Of a DNA stretch of 64,000 nt, positions 15,881 to 25,176 are shown piece by piece (within the stretch, counting starts at the first letter, position 1; every line of letters begins with the position of its first letter). The position numbers and the translations under genes were made by a program. The stretch covers positions 62,001-126,000 of the forward strand of contig DASZTG010000063.1 in the NCBI GenBank assembly GCA_035548375.1, in the 5' to 3' direction. The notes under the pieces are model-generated. The model saw only the letters and a program-made list of their open reading frames with translations. It was not told the DNA's origin and did no database searches. Source of the stretch: JACQAP01 sp035548375 (lineage in GTDB: Bacteria; Pseudomonadota; Gammaproteobacteria; Burkholderiales; JACQAP01).

Positions 15881-16915
15881 ATGAGATCAGCTAAAAAAGT
15901 AGTATTCATTTTAGGTGCCGGAGCAAGCGCTGAAGTGGATCTGCCGATTGGCAAAGGATTGCGGGCAGATATCGCTTCACTCCTCGCATTTCAATTCACC
16001 GATTTCAATGAGTTACGCAGAGGTAATCGAGCAATTGCGGACGTCATACAACGGCGATTCGCAAGCGAAAGTCGCGAACTATTTGATGCGGCATCTCGCA
16101 TCTGTAAGGGCGTGGGTTTAGTCGAATCTATCGACGATTATATAAATACGCACGCTTCAGATTCATTTGTCAGCATAGTAGGAAAACTGGCAATTGCTCG
16201 CGCGATTCTTGACTCCGAAAAAAAGAGCAAACTTTATTTTAAGAGAAAGAACGTTAATGACACGATCAATTTTGTAGGACTGGACAGAACGTGGTATCCA
16301 GGCTTTTACTCATTTTTGCAAACAGGAATACAAAAGTCAGGCTTAGGGGCTATTTTTGAAAATGTGTCAGTTGTCTGCTTCAACTACGACAGATGCATTG
16401 AGCACTATCTTGTTCACGCATTGGACGCGACGTATCACATTGGAATCGAGAAATCGCGCGAGCTCGTCGAGCAATTGCCGATACTTCGACCTTACGGAAC
16501 AGTGGGGGAATATTTTGGCGACTCGTCCCGCATCGTAGAATTTGGCCGCGACTCCTTCCCGGATGTGAGCGACTTGCTAAAGAATCTCCGAACATATACA
16601 GAGCGTATAGATGACGAAGAAGGTCTCGCGGCAATAAGGAAAATCGTTAGCGATGCTGAAGTCTTGGTCTTTCTTGGTTGTGCATTTCATGAAAACAACA
16701 TGAAAATTCTTTCGGAGGACATTCCAAGCAAAGTTAAAGCGGTCTACTTCACTAGACGCGGAATTTCTGCGCAGGATATGAGTATCGTCAAAAAGCGTTT
16801 AAGTCGGGTATCCGAAATTAAGAGGGTGCCACAGCAGTCAGATCCAACCAATTTGTTTCCAGCAGATAGTTGTTACGAATTATTCGATTCCTACCGCATG
16901 TCGCTTCGAGATTAA
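15881..16915 (+). CDS. SIR2-like domain protein (stand-alone, defence-island type)
   Basis: About 344 residues. Seen: VVFILGAGASAEVDLPIGKG at residues 5-24, the NAD-binding GAGAS of SIR2-like proteins; VVCFNYDRCIEHYL near 170, the NYD motif; LRPYGTVGEYFG near 205, where sirtuins have HG; and VLVFLGCAFHENNM near 265, the last strand of the fold. SIR2-like domains in defence systems (Thoeris ThsA, DSR, prokaryotic Argonaute partners) destroy NAD+ on infection; here the domain stands alone with no clear sensor domain. Coding DNA is very AT-rich for this genome (20 G/C in the 60 bases from 16201), a sign of transfer. A GTG at 15872 is an alternative start. Confidence 0.78.
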   Translation: MRSAKKVVFILGAGASAEVDLPIGKGLRADIASLLAFQFTDFNELRRGNRAIADVIQRRFASESRELFDAASRICKGVGLVESIDDYINTHASDSFVSIVGKLAIARAILDSEKKSKLYFKRKNVNDTINFVGLDRTWYPGFYSFLQTGIQKSGLGAIFENVSVVCFNYDRCIEHYLVHALDATYHIGIEKSRELVEQLPILRPYGTVGEYFGDSSRIVEFGRDSFPDVSDLLKNLRTYTERIDDEEGLAAIRKIVSDAEVLVFLGCAFHENNMKILSEDIPSKVKAVYFTRRGISAQDMSIVKKRLSRVSEIKRVPQQSDPTNLFPADSCYELFDSYRMSLRD

Positions 16916-17280
16916 TTAGGCGGGATTTGCGTACGGCTCAATTAGTTCGGCGCCAACACTCTTCGAACTGTTCACGCGCGAGCTAACGGCATAGAAGTCG
17001 ACATCCTTTACGGCAACACTCTGCGCCATTTCTAGCGCCACTTTCTCGTCCTGCTGTTCGCGATCTAGCCAGGCACTTTCCATTACCTTCGGCAGTATCA
17101 CCGGTATGCGGTCATGTACTTCGACCGCAGTGTCCTCCGCGGCTTTGGTAACGATTGCGGCCGTCAGAATAGTTTCTTCGCTGTCACCCTTCGACTTGTG
17201 GCGCGACATCAGGCCGGCGAATACAAACGCCGGTTGGCCGCCCAAGTGCAGGAAGTACGGTTGCTTCGCCGATTTGATTT
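16916..17280 (-). pseudogene. Truncated SRAP (HMCES/YedK) gene, C-terminal half only
   Basis: The frame reads KQPYFLHLGGQPAFVFAG, then TILTAAIVTKAA, VEVHDRIPVILP and SSRVNSSKSVGAELIEP, a recognisable C-terminal half of the SOS-response-associated peptidase family, which crosslinks to abasic sites through Cys2. Here Cys2 and the N-terminal half (about 110 residues) are gone: the frame runs back into the end of the TraB gene. The active-site His (VHDR) is kept. It should be inactive. Its stop codon directly abuts that of the convergent SIR2-like gene. Confidence 0.8.
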
Positions 17281-17283
17281 CAC

Positions 17284-18048
17284 CTACTTTGCGTCGCGAA
17301 CGTGCGCAACCGTGTAGCCCTTATGTCGCAGTAACTTGGGAATCGATTCCGGACCCACCATGTGCAATGAGCCGACCGCGATCAGGAAAGGAGCTGGACT
17401 GTTCACATGATCGATTATTTGTGGCAGCCAAGCCTTATTCCGAGCGATCACTACTTCTTCATTTGACTCTGGGAATCGACTAAGGAATGTTTCAAGTGCG
17501 GCAAGGAATTTATCGGGATCGTTCTTCCGCCATGCGGTGTATCGCGCTAATTCGCTGGCTTCGCAATTTTTCTCAAGTGTGTAATCGATAAAATCGCACT
17601 GTTCGTTAAGCGGAGTACGTCGAAACGCTTCGGGAGCAACCGATGAATCCTCAAGGGATAATGGTTTATGCGCGTGTGCGTGCGTTTCCTCTATGAGTTG
17701 CATCTCACAACCAAATTCGTGAAGGAAGCCCAGTCGATTGAACGGGCGAAAGCCCAGTGCGAGCCCTATACGCCACGGCTCGCATTCTGACATCTGCGGA
17801 GGATTCTTCATTGTTTTCCAGATTGCCTCGACGCGTTCATATCGCTCTTCCCCGAGTTCCTCACGTAGGTTGCCATTCCCTTTGCGTTTAAAGGGCGCTG
17901 CCGATTGTTCATGGGGCGCAACTTCTAGCACAAGTCGCGTCGCTTGCCGCGCTATCGCTCGCCACTTGGACGGAATTTTGTGCGACTTTGGCATCAAGTG
18001 AAACGTTCCGAGCAAATTAGTTGCGGAACCGTCAATTCGGAAAAGCAT
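17284..18048 (-). CDS. TraB/GumN family protein (no signal peptide)
   Basis: 254 residues from the ATG at 18048, where the family similarity begins (MLFRIDGSATNLLGTFHLMP). The two G-x-x-H motifs of the TraB/Tiki fold are present: LLGTFHLMP near residue 12 and AVGSLHMVG near residue 225, with the usual LVLEVAP strand between. Tiki-type members are metalloproteases of unknown bacterial substrate. Most bacterial GumN proteins carry a signal peptide or lipobox; this one does not, so a cytoplasmic site is likely unless the upstream open frame (to 18267) is translated. It truncates the SRAP gene at its 3' side. Confidence 0.8.
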   Translation of the reverse strand: MLFRIDGSATNLLGTFHLMPKSHKIPSKWRAIARQATRLVLEVAPHEQSAAPFKRKGNGNLREELGEERYERVEAIWKTMKNPPQMSECEPWRIGLALGFRPFNRLGFLHEFGCEMQLIEETHAHAHKPLSLEDSSVAPEAFRRTPLNEQCDFIDYTLEKNCEASELARYTAWRKNDPDKFLAALETFLSRFPESNEEVVIARNKAWLPQIIDHVNSPAPFLIAVGSLHMVGPESIPKLLRHKGYTVAHVRDAK

Positions 18049-18307
18049 GGATTCGCCCCATGTCGTTAGCGAAAGACTGTATATTAGTACAGTACGGTCA
18101 GGGAATGACAAAGAAGTATATCTGGGAGACAACGGATCGCCGAAGCTATGCGATACGGTGACATTTCTGTGCTCGATTGGCGGCTGTGAAGACTTCGGCC
18201 ACGTATGGGTGAAGGGAAAAAGCGGAAGCCTGCTCAAAACAGAAATGCAGGAGTGCAAACGGTGCACCGTTGTTTTTCACAGCGCAGTGCGCTTTTCGAA
18301 TGGGTAA
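18047..18307 (+). CDS. Small Cys-rich hypothetical protein, possible zinc ribbon, possibly frameshifted
   Basis: An 86-codon frame whose second half looks protein-like: CDTVTFLCSIGGCEDFGHVW and MQECKRCTVVFHSAVRF, giving C-x(5)-C and C-x2-C pairs as in a small zinc ribbon. The first 25 codons are less convincing; in the next frame an ATG at 18107 gives MTKKYIWETTDRRSYAIR, which would suit such a protein better and would need one frameshift near 18160. The stop is 17 bases before the Mrr-like gene, so they may be one unit. Confidence is low. Confidence 0.35.
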   Translation: MDSPHVVSERLYISTVRSGNDKEVYLGDNGSPKLCDTVTFLCSIGGCEDFGHVWVKGKSGSLLKTEMQECKRCTVVFHSAVRFSNG

Positions 18308-18323
18308 ACGAAGAGGTGCCGAC

Positions 18324-19016
18324 ATGCAAGCAGACTGGGAAGACGGTGGGGATATACTTCTGAGGTTGAAGTTCGCGCTTGACCACCGAGAAGCCAATGA
18401 ACAGGCACGCCGAATTCAAACGGCCATGATGAATCAGCTGATCCGGCCAGGAACAGGCTCACTATCGCTCGCGGGTCAGAAAGCAGAACGGGAAGTCGGC
18501 CGGTCTGGCGAATTGCTGGTTCAGATGATCGTAGTCCCGGGTGCGAAAACGCACGAGGGCACCCTCATTGAAGCCGTCACTCCCTTTTGGACAAATTTCG
18601 TCGAACTGATAAACCGCGATCCGACGGCGATGCACCAGCTGGGGCCAAGGGAATGGGAGGAATTCATTGCGGGAGCGTACAAGAAGGCTGGCTACGACGA
18701 TGTGATCTTGACACCTAGGAGCGGTGATTTCGGGCGCGACGTCATTGCGACGAAAAGGGGACTTGGCACGGTGCGGGTAATCGACCAAGTGAAGGCGTAC
18801 AAACCCGGGCATTTGGTCACTGCCGATGATGTGCGGGCGCTGTTGGGCGTCGTAGAGGCAGATGGGGCATCGAAGGGCTTCCTCACCACCACGTCTGATT
18901 TTGCGCCGCGCCTACGCGATGACATTCTGCTAAAGCCACAGATGCAGCGCCGTCTCGAACTGATAAACGGCGAGCAGCTACGGGAGCGTCTCGCAACCCT
19001 CGCGCGCAAAACCTAA
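18324..19016 (+). CDS. Mrr-like restriction endonuclease domain protein
   Basis: 230 residues from ATG 18324, which has GAGG 9 bases upstream; an in-frame ATG at 18300 is the alternative. The C-terminal domain (about residues 115-215) is an Mrr_cat PD-(D/E)xK nuclease: WEEFIAGAYKKAGYDDV (Glu helix), GDFGRDVIA (catalytic Asp), VRVIDQVKAY (Q-x-K), and SKGFLTTTSDFAP after it. The N-terminal 110 residues are helical and unassigned. Mrr-type enzymes cut modified or foreign DNA. No methylase is nearby, as expected for a type IV-like enzyme. It closes the accessory island on the right. Confidence 0.82.
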   Translation: MQADWEDGGDILLRLKFALDHREANEQARRIQTAMMNQLIRPGTGSLSLAGQKAEREVGRSGELLVQMIVVPGAKTHEGTLIEAVTPFWTNFVELINRDPTAMHQLGPREWEEFIAGAYKKAGYDDVILTPRSGDFGRDVIATKRGLGTVRVIDQVKAYKPGHLVTADDVRALLGVVEADGASKGFLTTTSDFAPRLRDDILLKPQMQRRLELINGEQLRERLATLARKT

Positions 19017-19223
19017 ACTCGTAACGCATCGCACCGATGCCACGGCGACCAGACCGCAGTACCCGCTCAGTACCGAATTGTCGATAACGAGATAGATTTT
19101 CAGCATTTGCCGGACTGCTCGGCCCCGTAACTCGCTGATTCGCAATACTGCGCACTACTAGCTGGACGCCCCAGTACCCGCCGCGGCTTCCAACGAGTAC
19201 GGCATTCTCCAGCACTATGTAAA

Positions 19224-19835
19224 TTAGAGGTCCGTCTTGTACCGCCCCGCGACGCCGCGATCGAATTCCTCGATCGATTCGCGGCGAAGGCCGCCGGCTT
19301 CGGCGATCTCCTCGCCGAAGGAAATCTTCAGCTTCTCCGGCCAGCTTTCGGGATTCCACAGTTCGCTGCGCAGGAAGGCCTTTGCGCAATGGAAATAACA
19401 CGCGGTAATGCGCACGCGAATGACGAGCAGCGCCTTTGCGCCACGAGCCTCGACTTTCGCGCACAGGTCGGCATCGTCCAGCAGTTCCGCTTCGCCCTGG
19501 ACGCGTAGCGTCTCGCCGGTGCCGGGCACCAGGAATATCAGGCCGACGGCTTGATTGGCCAGGATGTTGGTCAGCGTGAAAATGAGCTTGTTGCCCTTGC
19601 GCTCGGGAATCAGCAGCGTGCGGCTGTCTTCGATATGGACGAAGCCCGCCGGGTCGCCCTTCGGCGAGACTGTGGGGATGCCGTGCTCGTCGGCGGAGGA
19701 GAGGAACAGCAGCGGTGATTTTCGGATGAAATCCATCGCGCGGGCGTTGAGCTCGGAATGGATCTTCTGGCGAACATATTCGTTCGGCGTGCCGAGCAAT
19801 TCGCGCAGTGCCGCTACATCCGTGATTTTCGCCAT
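19224..19835 (-). CDS. Pyridoxamine 5'-phosphate oxidase family flavoprotein (MSMEG_1061-like)
   Basis: 203-residue FMN-binding split-barrel protein. Seen: FIRKSPLLFLSSADEHGIPT and VSPKGDPAGFVHI (N-terminal FMN-binding strands), LLIPERKGNKL, TLTNILANQAVGLIFLVPGT and CYFHCAKAFLRSELW near residue 150, the pattern of the PPOX subgroup that reduces or senses flavin/deazaflavin rather than making PLP. Start ATG 19835; an upstream extension on the same strand has no homology. It is followed upstream on the same strand by a small lipoprotein gene 11 bases away, so they may be co-transcribed. Confidence 0.88.
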   Translation of the reverse strand: MAKITDVAALRELLGTPNEYVRQKIHSELNARAMDFIRKSPLLFLSSADEHGIPTVSPKGDPAGFVHIEDSRTLLIPERKGNKLIFTLTNILANQAVGLIFLVPGTGETLRVQGEAELLDDADLCAKVEARGAKALLVIRVRITACYFHCAKAFLRSELWNPESWPEKLKISFGEEIAEAGGLRRESIEEFDRGVAGRYKTDL

Positions 19836-19846
19836 GCCGGTTCGCC

Positions 19847-20080
19847 TTACTTGCTTTCGGAATTCTTCTCGCGATCCTGCTTCTGCTGCTCGAGCTGCTT
19901 GCCGAGATCGGCCGCGTTGTTCATCGTCTTGGCGCCTTCCCGGATCGTGCCGGACGGCAGGGCGTCGACGTTCTTGACCGGATGCGTGTCCGTCGCGTCG
20001 GTCTTTGGCGCGGGCGGCTGATCGCTTTTGCCGCAAGCAGAGAGCAGCACAAGAAGGGCGATAGCCCAAATCGATTTCAT
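19847..20080 (-). CDS. Small putative lipoprotein
   Basis: 77 residues. The N-terminus MKSIWAIALLVLLSACGKSD carries a lipobox (LLSA-Cys at residue 16). After it the chain is short, polar and probably disordered at first (QPPAPKTDATD), ending in a charged helix (LGKQLEQQKQDREKNSESK). I recognise no family. The start ATG is preceded by GAGGGGTGACAAC, part of an intergenic GTGAGGGG repeat (20086-20122), which seems to supply the ribosome-binding site. Confidence 0.72.
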   Translation of the reverse strand: MKSIWAIALLVLLSACGKSDQPPAPKTDATDTHPVKNVDALPSGTIREGAKTMNNAADLGKQLEQQKQDREKNSESK

Positions 20081-20085
20081 GTTGT

Positions 20086-20122
20086 CACCCCTCACTCTTT
20101 ACTCCTTACCCCTCACCTCTCA
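20086..20122. repeat. GTGAGGGG-type intergenic repeat, copy 1
   Basis: Read on the minus strand, it is a purine-rich run of GTGAGG-like units separated by AAGGAG/AAAGAG. A near-identical run lies at 28622-28654. Both copies touch a gene end: this one lies 5 bases before the lipoprotein start codon. Confidence 0.6.
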
Positions 20123-20383
20123 TCGCATGCTGCCTCATTGCTGCCAGCGGCTATCGAGTCAATGTCGATTCGGCAGCCGGCGGCAATCGCGGGCGGTCGC
20201 ATCCCCGCAAAGCGGGGCGGCCGATGAGGCGGAGCAGGGGCCACATCGATGTTGATGGGGATGCGACCCGAGATGGACGCTTGGGGCTGCCGGCCGCTAT
20301 TGTCTGCCTTTGCGGTCAGATCCCCATAAATGCACGGGGCCCCTCTTCCGCGCTCCGGCAGACCCTGCTTCCTGCTCATGCCG
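20123..20383. other. Gap with nested inverted repeat
   Basis: No gene. GGTCGCATCCCC (20195-20206) pairs with GGGGATGCGACC (20257-20268), and CGGCAGCC (20171-20178) pairs with GGCTGCCG further right (20284-20291), giving a nested stem-loop about 120 bases long. It may be another small palindromic repeat or a structured 3' region of the downstream minus-strand gene. Confidence 0.45.
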
Positions 20384-21907
<1,524 letters not shown>

Positions 21908-21932
21908 GTCGGTTCTCCTTCTGGATGCGTTG

Positions 21933-23438
21933 TCAGGCCGCGGCGAGGCGGCCGTTGGCGAAATTGTCGTCGAGCGGATAAATCGGCCGGCGAAGCTTGC
22001 GATAGTCGAACTGCGTCCAGTCCGAGGACGAGACGCCGGGCGCGTCGCAGAACACCATGCCCTTCGAGATCGGGATGAACACCGGGCGGAAGTACATGCG
22101 CGACTTCAGCAACAGGTAGCGATGCTTGCGCGGGTCTATGCCCACGCTCTCGAACACGCCGCGGTCCCACGGCTCCTGGTTGCGCTCGGAGATCACGACC
22201 AGCGCGCTCCCGGTATCGAGCACGGCGGTGCGGCCCATGAAGCAGCGCATGCCGGTGAATTGCGGGCCGGTGATGGTGTACTCGCCGTCGGTAATGTTCT
22301 TGACGGTGCCGGTCAAGGTCAGCGGCTCGCCTTTGCGCCGGATCGAGGGCATGTCCATCTTGCCGCCGACCGGCAGCGTGACTTTCGCGCCGATGCCGGC
22401 CTGAACCATTTGCGCCACGGCTTCAGGATCGCGGACCGGTGCGACCGCGATATCGGTGAGACCCTGGCGCAGCGCTTCCTTGAGTACGTACATCGTGTCC
22501 TGCGTCGAGCCGGACGCGCAATTGTCCGCGTGGTCCAGCAGCAGGATAGGCCCGCCGGATTGTTCGCCCAGCCGTTTCGCTTCCGCGAGCGCCTGGTCGA
22601 GCGGGCGACCGCGATAAATGAAATCTTCTTTTTGCGACCACGCGACGTCGAGCATGTCGTTGCACGCTTTCATGCCCGCCGCCTTGTTGCCATCGGCCAC
22701 GACCACAGCGCTCAAGCCTGCGTCATGAATGTCTGCCATCTGGAAGCCGCCGAAAGCGGTGGCGGCGAGCAGGCCGTTGTGTTCCGCGGCGTGCGCGGCC
22801 TCGACGAAGGCCTTCATCGCGCCCTCGGACGTGTTCTGGCGCAGGGTTTGCGCGAGGATGGGTGCGTTTCCCCAGGCGATGACCGGCTTCACCTTGCCTT
22901 CCAGCATGCGCATCATGATGTCGCCGGCGAGCTTGCCCGATTCGTACTGGTCTATGTGCGGATAGGTCTTGTAGCCGGTCAGCACGTCGCAGTTGCGCAC
23001 GATGCGCTCGGTCATGTTCGCGTGCAGATCGAGAGAGACGGCGATCGGCACGCGCGGCGCGACGGCGCGGATTTTTTCGAGCAGGGTACCTTCGCCGTCA
23101 TCGGTTCGATCGGCGACGACCATGGCCCCGTGCAGGTCCAGAAGCACGGCGTCACAGCCTTTCGCGACCTCGGCGCAGATCGCTTCGCACATGCGGTCAT
23201 GCGCCTTGCCGTCGACCGGCCCGCTGGGGTTGGCCCAGGCCGCCACCGGCGTAGAAACTTCCGCGCCGATCTTTTTGGCGAGGTCGAGGAAGGCGGCCAT
23301 CGCCATGTTCTTGCCCTGCATGGCCTCGAAGGCGTCGCGTCCGAGATAAGGTCCGTTCGGGCCGAACTCCTCCCAAGGCGTGGGCACGGGCGAAAACGTG
23401 TTCGTCTCGTGCTGCATCTGGGCGATGACGAATTTCAT
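21933..23438 (-). CDS. M81 family metallopeptidase (MlrC-like)
   Basis: 501 residues, typical of the MlrC family, zinc proteins first linked to microcystin degradation but widespread in catabolic operons. Seen: IAQMQHETNTFSPVPTPWEEF at the N-terminus, VLLDLHGAMVV and VSLDLHANMTE (metal-site Asp-His pairs), LTGYKTYPHIDQYESG and DHADNCASGSTQDT in the C-terminal DUF1485-type half. It sits between mmsA and the aminotransferase, so it may release the amine or beta-amino acid that those enzymes consume; this is inference from position. No signal peptide is present. Confidence 0.92.
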   Translation of the reverse strand: MKFVIAQMQHETNTFSPVPTPWEEFGPNGPYLGRDAFEAMQGKNMAMAAFLDLAKKIGAEVSTPVAAWANPSGPVDGKAHDRMCEAICAEVAKGCDAVLLDLHGAMVVADRTDDGEGTLLEKIRAVAPRVPIAVSLDLHANMTERIVRNCDVLTGYKTYPHIDQYESGKLAGDIMMRMLEGKVKPVIAWGNAPILAQTLRQNTSEGAMKAFVEAAHAAEHNGLLAATAFGGFQMADIHDAGLSAVVVADGNKAAGMKACNDMLDVAWSQKEDFIYRGRPLDQALAEAKRLGEQSGGPILLLDHADNCASGSTQDTMYVLKEALRQGLTDIAVAPVRDPEAVAQMVQAGIGAKVTLPVGGKMDMPSIRRKGEPLTLTGTVKNITDGEYTITGPQFTGMRCFMGRTAVLDTGSALVVISERNQEPWDRGVFESVGIDPRKHRYLLLKSRMYFRPVFIPISKGMVFCDAPGVSSSDWTQFDYRKLRRPIYPLDDNFANGRLAAA

Positions 23439-23460
23439 TCAATAATTCCCCAAGAGCGTT

Positions 23461-23596
23461 CACCACGGAGGACACGGAGAGCACGGAGAAATAACGGCAA
23501 CAAACTGGTAACCAACGAATCTGATCGCGACATCCGAGGAAGCGCAATTCCAGTTTCTGTAATTTCCTCTCAGTGTTCTCCGTGCTCTCCGTGGTC
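23461..23596. repeat. Intergenic long inverted repeat, CACGGAG family, copy 2
   Basis: Left arm ACCACGGAGGACACGGAG then AGCACGGAG (23462-23488); right arm in reverse complement ACCACGGAGAGCACGGAG then AACACTGAG (ends 23595). About 85 bases between arms. It fills almost the whole gap between two minus-strand genes of one putative operon, starting 22 bases from one gene and ending 10 from the other. Confidence 0.85.
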
Positions 23597-23605
23597 CAGA
23601 TTTAT

Positions 23606-24955
23606 TTAAGGAAGCGTCTTCAACACGTCGCGCACGGTGTCGAACAACTGGTCGATTTGGGCCTTCTCGATGATGAAGGGCGGCGACATGGCGATGGTGT
23701 CGCCGGTGGTGCGGATCAGCACGCCTTTCTCGTAGGCGCGCAGGAAGGCGTCGAACGCGCGCGCACCCGGCTTGCCTTCCCTCGGTTGCAGCTCGATGCC
23801 CACCACGAGGCCGATGTTGCGAATGTCGATCACGTGCGGAGAACCCTTCAGCGCATGCGCGGCACTTTCCCAGTAGGGTGCCAGTTCTTCCACGCGTGCG
23901 AACAGCTTTTCGTCGCGGAACAAATCGAGCGAGGCGCACGCCGCGGCCGCGGCCAGCGGATGCCCGGAATAGGTGTAGCCGTGCGCGAACTCGATCGCGT
24001 TTTCCGGGCCGCCCTTTTCCATGAACGTGTCGTAGATCTGCTGCTTCGCGACCACCGCGCCCATCGGCACGGCGGCGTTCGTCAGCGCCTTTGCGCAAGT
24101 CATGAGGTCCGGCGTGACGCCGAAGGTTTGTGACGCGAACGCCTTGCCGGTGCGGCCGAAGCCGGTGATGACTTCATCGAATATCAGCAGGATGCCGTGC
24201 TTGTCGCATATGCTGCGCAGCTTTTGCAGGTAGCCCTTCGGCGGCAGCAGCACGCCGGTCGAGCCGGCCACCGGCTCGACGATCACGGCCGCGATGTTGG
24301 AAGCGTCGTGCAGTTGCACCATGCGTTCGAGGTCGTCCGCGAGTTCCGCGCCGTGCTCGGGCACACCCTTCGAGTAGAGATTGCGCGCATCGTGTGTATG
24401 ACGGATGTGATCGACGGAGCCAAGCATGCTGCCGAAGGTCTTGCGGTTGCCGACCATGCCGCCGACCGAAATGCCGCCGAATCCCACGCCGTGATAGCCG
24501 CGCTCGCGACCGATCAGCATGCGGCGCGTGCCTTCGCCGCGCGCGCGATGGTAGGCGAGCGCCATTTTCAACGCGGTATCGACGGCCTCCGAGCCGGAAT
24601 TCGTGAAGAACACGCGGTTCAGGCCGGCGGGCGTGATCGCGGTGAGTTTTTCGGCGGCCTGGAAGGCGACGGGGTGGTGCATCTGGAAACCGGTTGCGTA
24701 GTCCAGGGTTTCCGCCTGGCGCTGGATCGCCTCGACGATCGGCTTGCGGCAGTGGCCGGCGTTGACCGCCCAGAGGCCGGCGATGCCGTCGAGCAGCTTG
24801 CGCCCATCGTGCGTCTGGAAGTGCATGTCTTTCGCCGAGACCAGCAGGCGCGGCGCGGCCTTGAACTGCCGGTTGGCGGTGAAGGGAATCCAAAGCGAAT
24901 CAAGGTTCAGCGAGGCATTCAGGTGGCGCAGGGCTTTTTCGTCCGGCATGTTCAT
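23606..24955 (-). CDS. Class III aminotransferase, probable beta-alanine--pyruvate (omega-amino acid) transaminase
   Basis: PLP enzyme moving the amino group of beta-alanine or another omega-amino acid to pyruvate. 449 residues. Seen: SLWIPFTANRQFKAAPRLLV at the N-terminus (typical of the beta-alanine:pyruvate group), NSGSEAVDTALKMA, GYHGVGFGGISVGG, LLIFDEVITGFGRTG, and the PLP lysine in DLMTCAKALTNAAVPMGAV. AGGAGG lies 9 bases before ATG 24955. With mmsA on the same strand it forms a beta-alanine degradation pair. Divergent from the acyl-CoA dehydrogenase gene at 25177. Confidence 0.92.
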   Translation of the reverse strand: MNMPDEKALRHLNASLNLDSLWIPFTANRQFKAAPRLLVSAKDMHFQTHDGRKLLDGIAGLWAVNAGHCRKPIVEAIQRQAETLDYATGFQMHHPVAFQAAEKLTAITPAGLNRVFFTNSGSEAVDTALKMALAYHRARGEGTRRMLIGRERGYHGVGFGGISVGGMVGNRKTFGSMLGSVDHIRHTHDARNLYSKGVPEHGAELADDLERMVQLHDASNIAAVIVEPVAGSTGVLLPPKGYLQKLRSICDKHGILLIFDEVITGFGRTGKAFASQTFGVTPDLMTCAKALTNAAVPMGAVVAKQQIYDTFMEKGGPENAIEFAHGYTYSGHPLAAAAACASLDLFRDEKLFARVEELAPYWESAAHALKGSPHVIDIRNIGLVVGIELQPREGKPGARAFDAFLRAYEKGVLIRTTGDTIAMSPPFIIEKAQIDQLFDTVRDVLKTLP

Positions 24956-25176
24956 GGCGGTGTCCTCCTCGGGCAGCCCCGGGCGGGGCCGTGCAAATTC
25001 GTTGATTTACGTGGTCATTATAGTGCCGCGCGCAGCACGCGAGCCAGCCGGATTTGCCTGCCCTCCGGCCATCGCTTATCCTTCAAGCCCGCGGCAAAAC
25101 GGCTTTTTTCGCCGCGTGCCCGATCCCGCCAGGATGCTTCCCCGATGGAGACGTTTCCGCAAATGGGCCTACGCCA

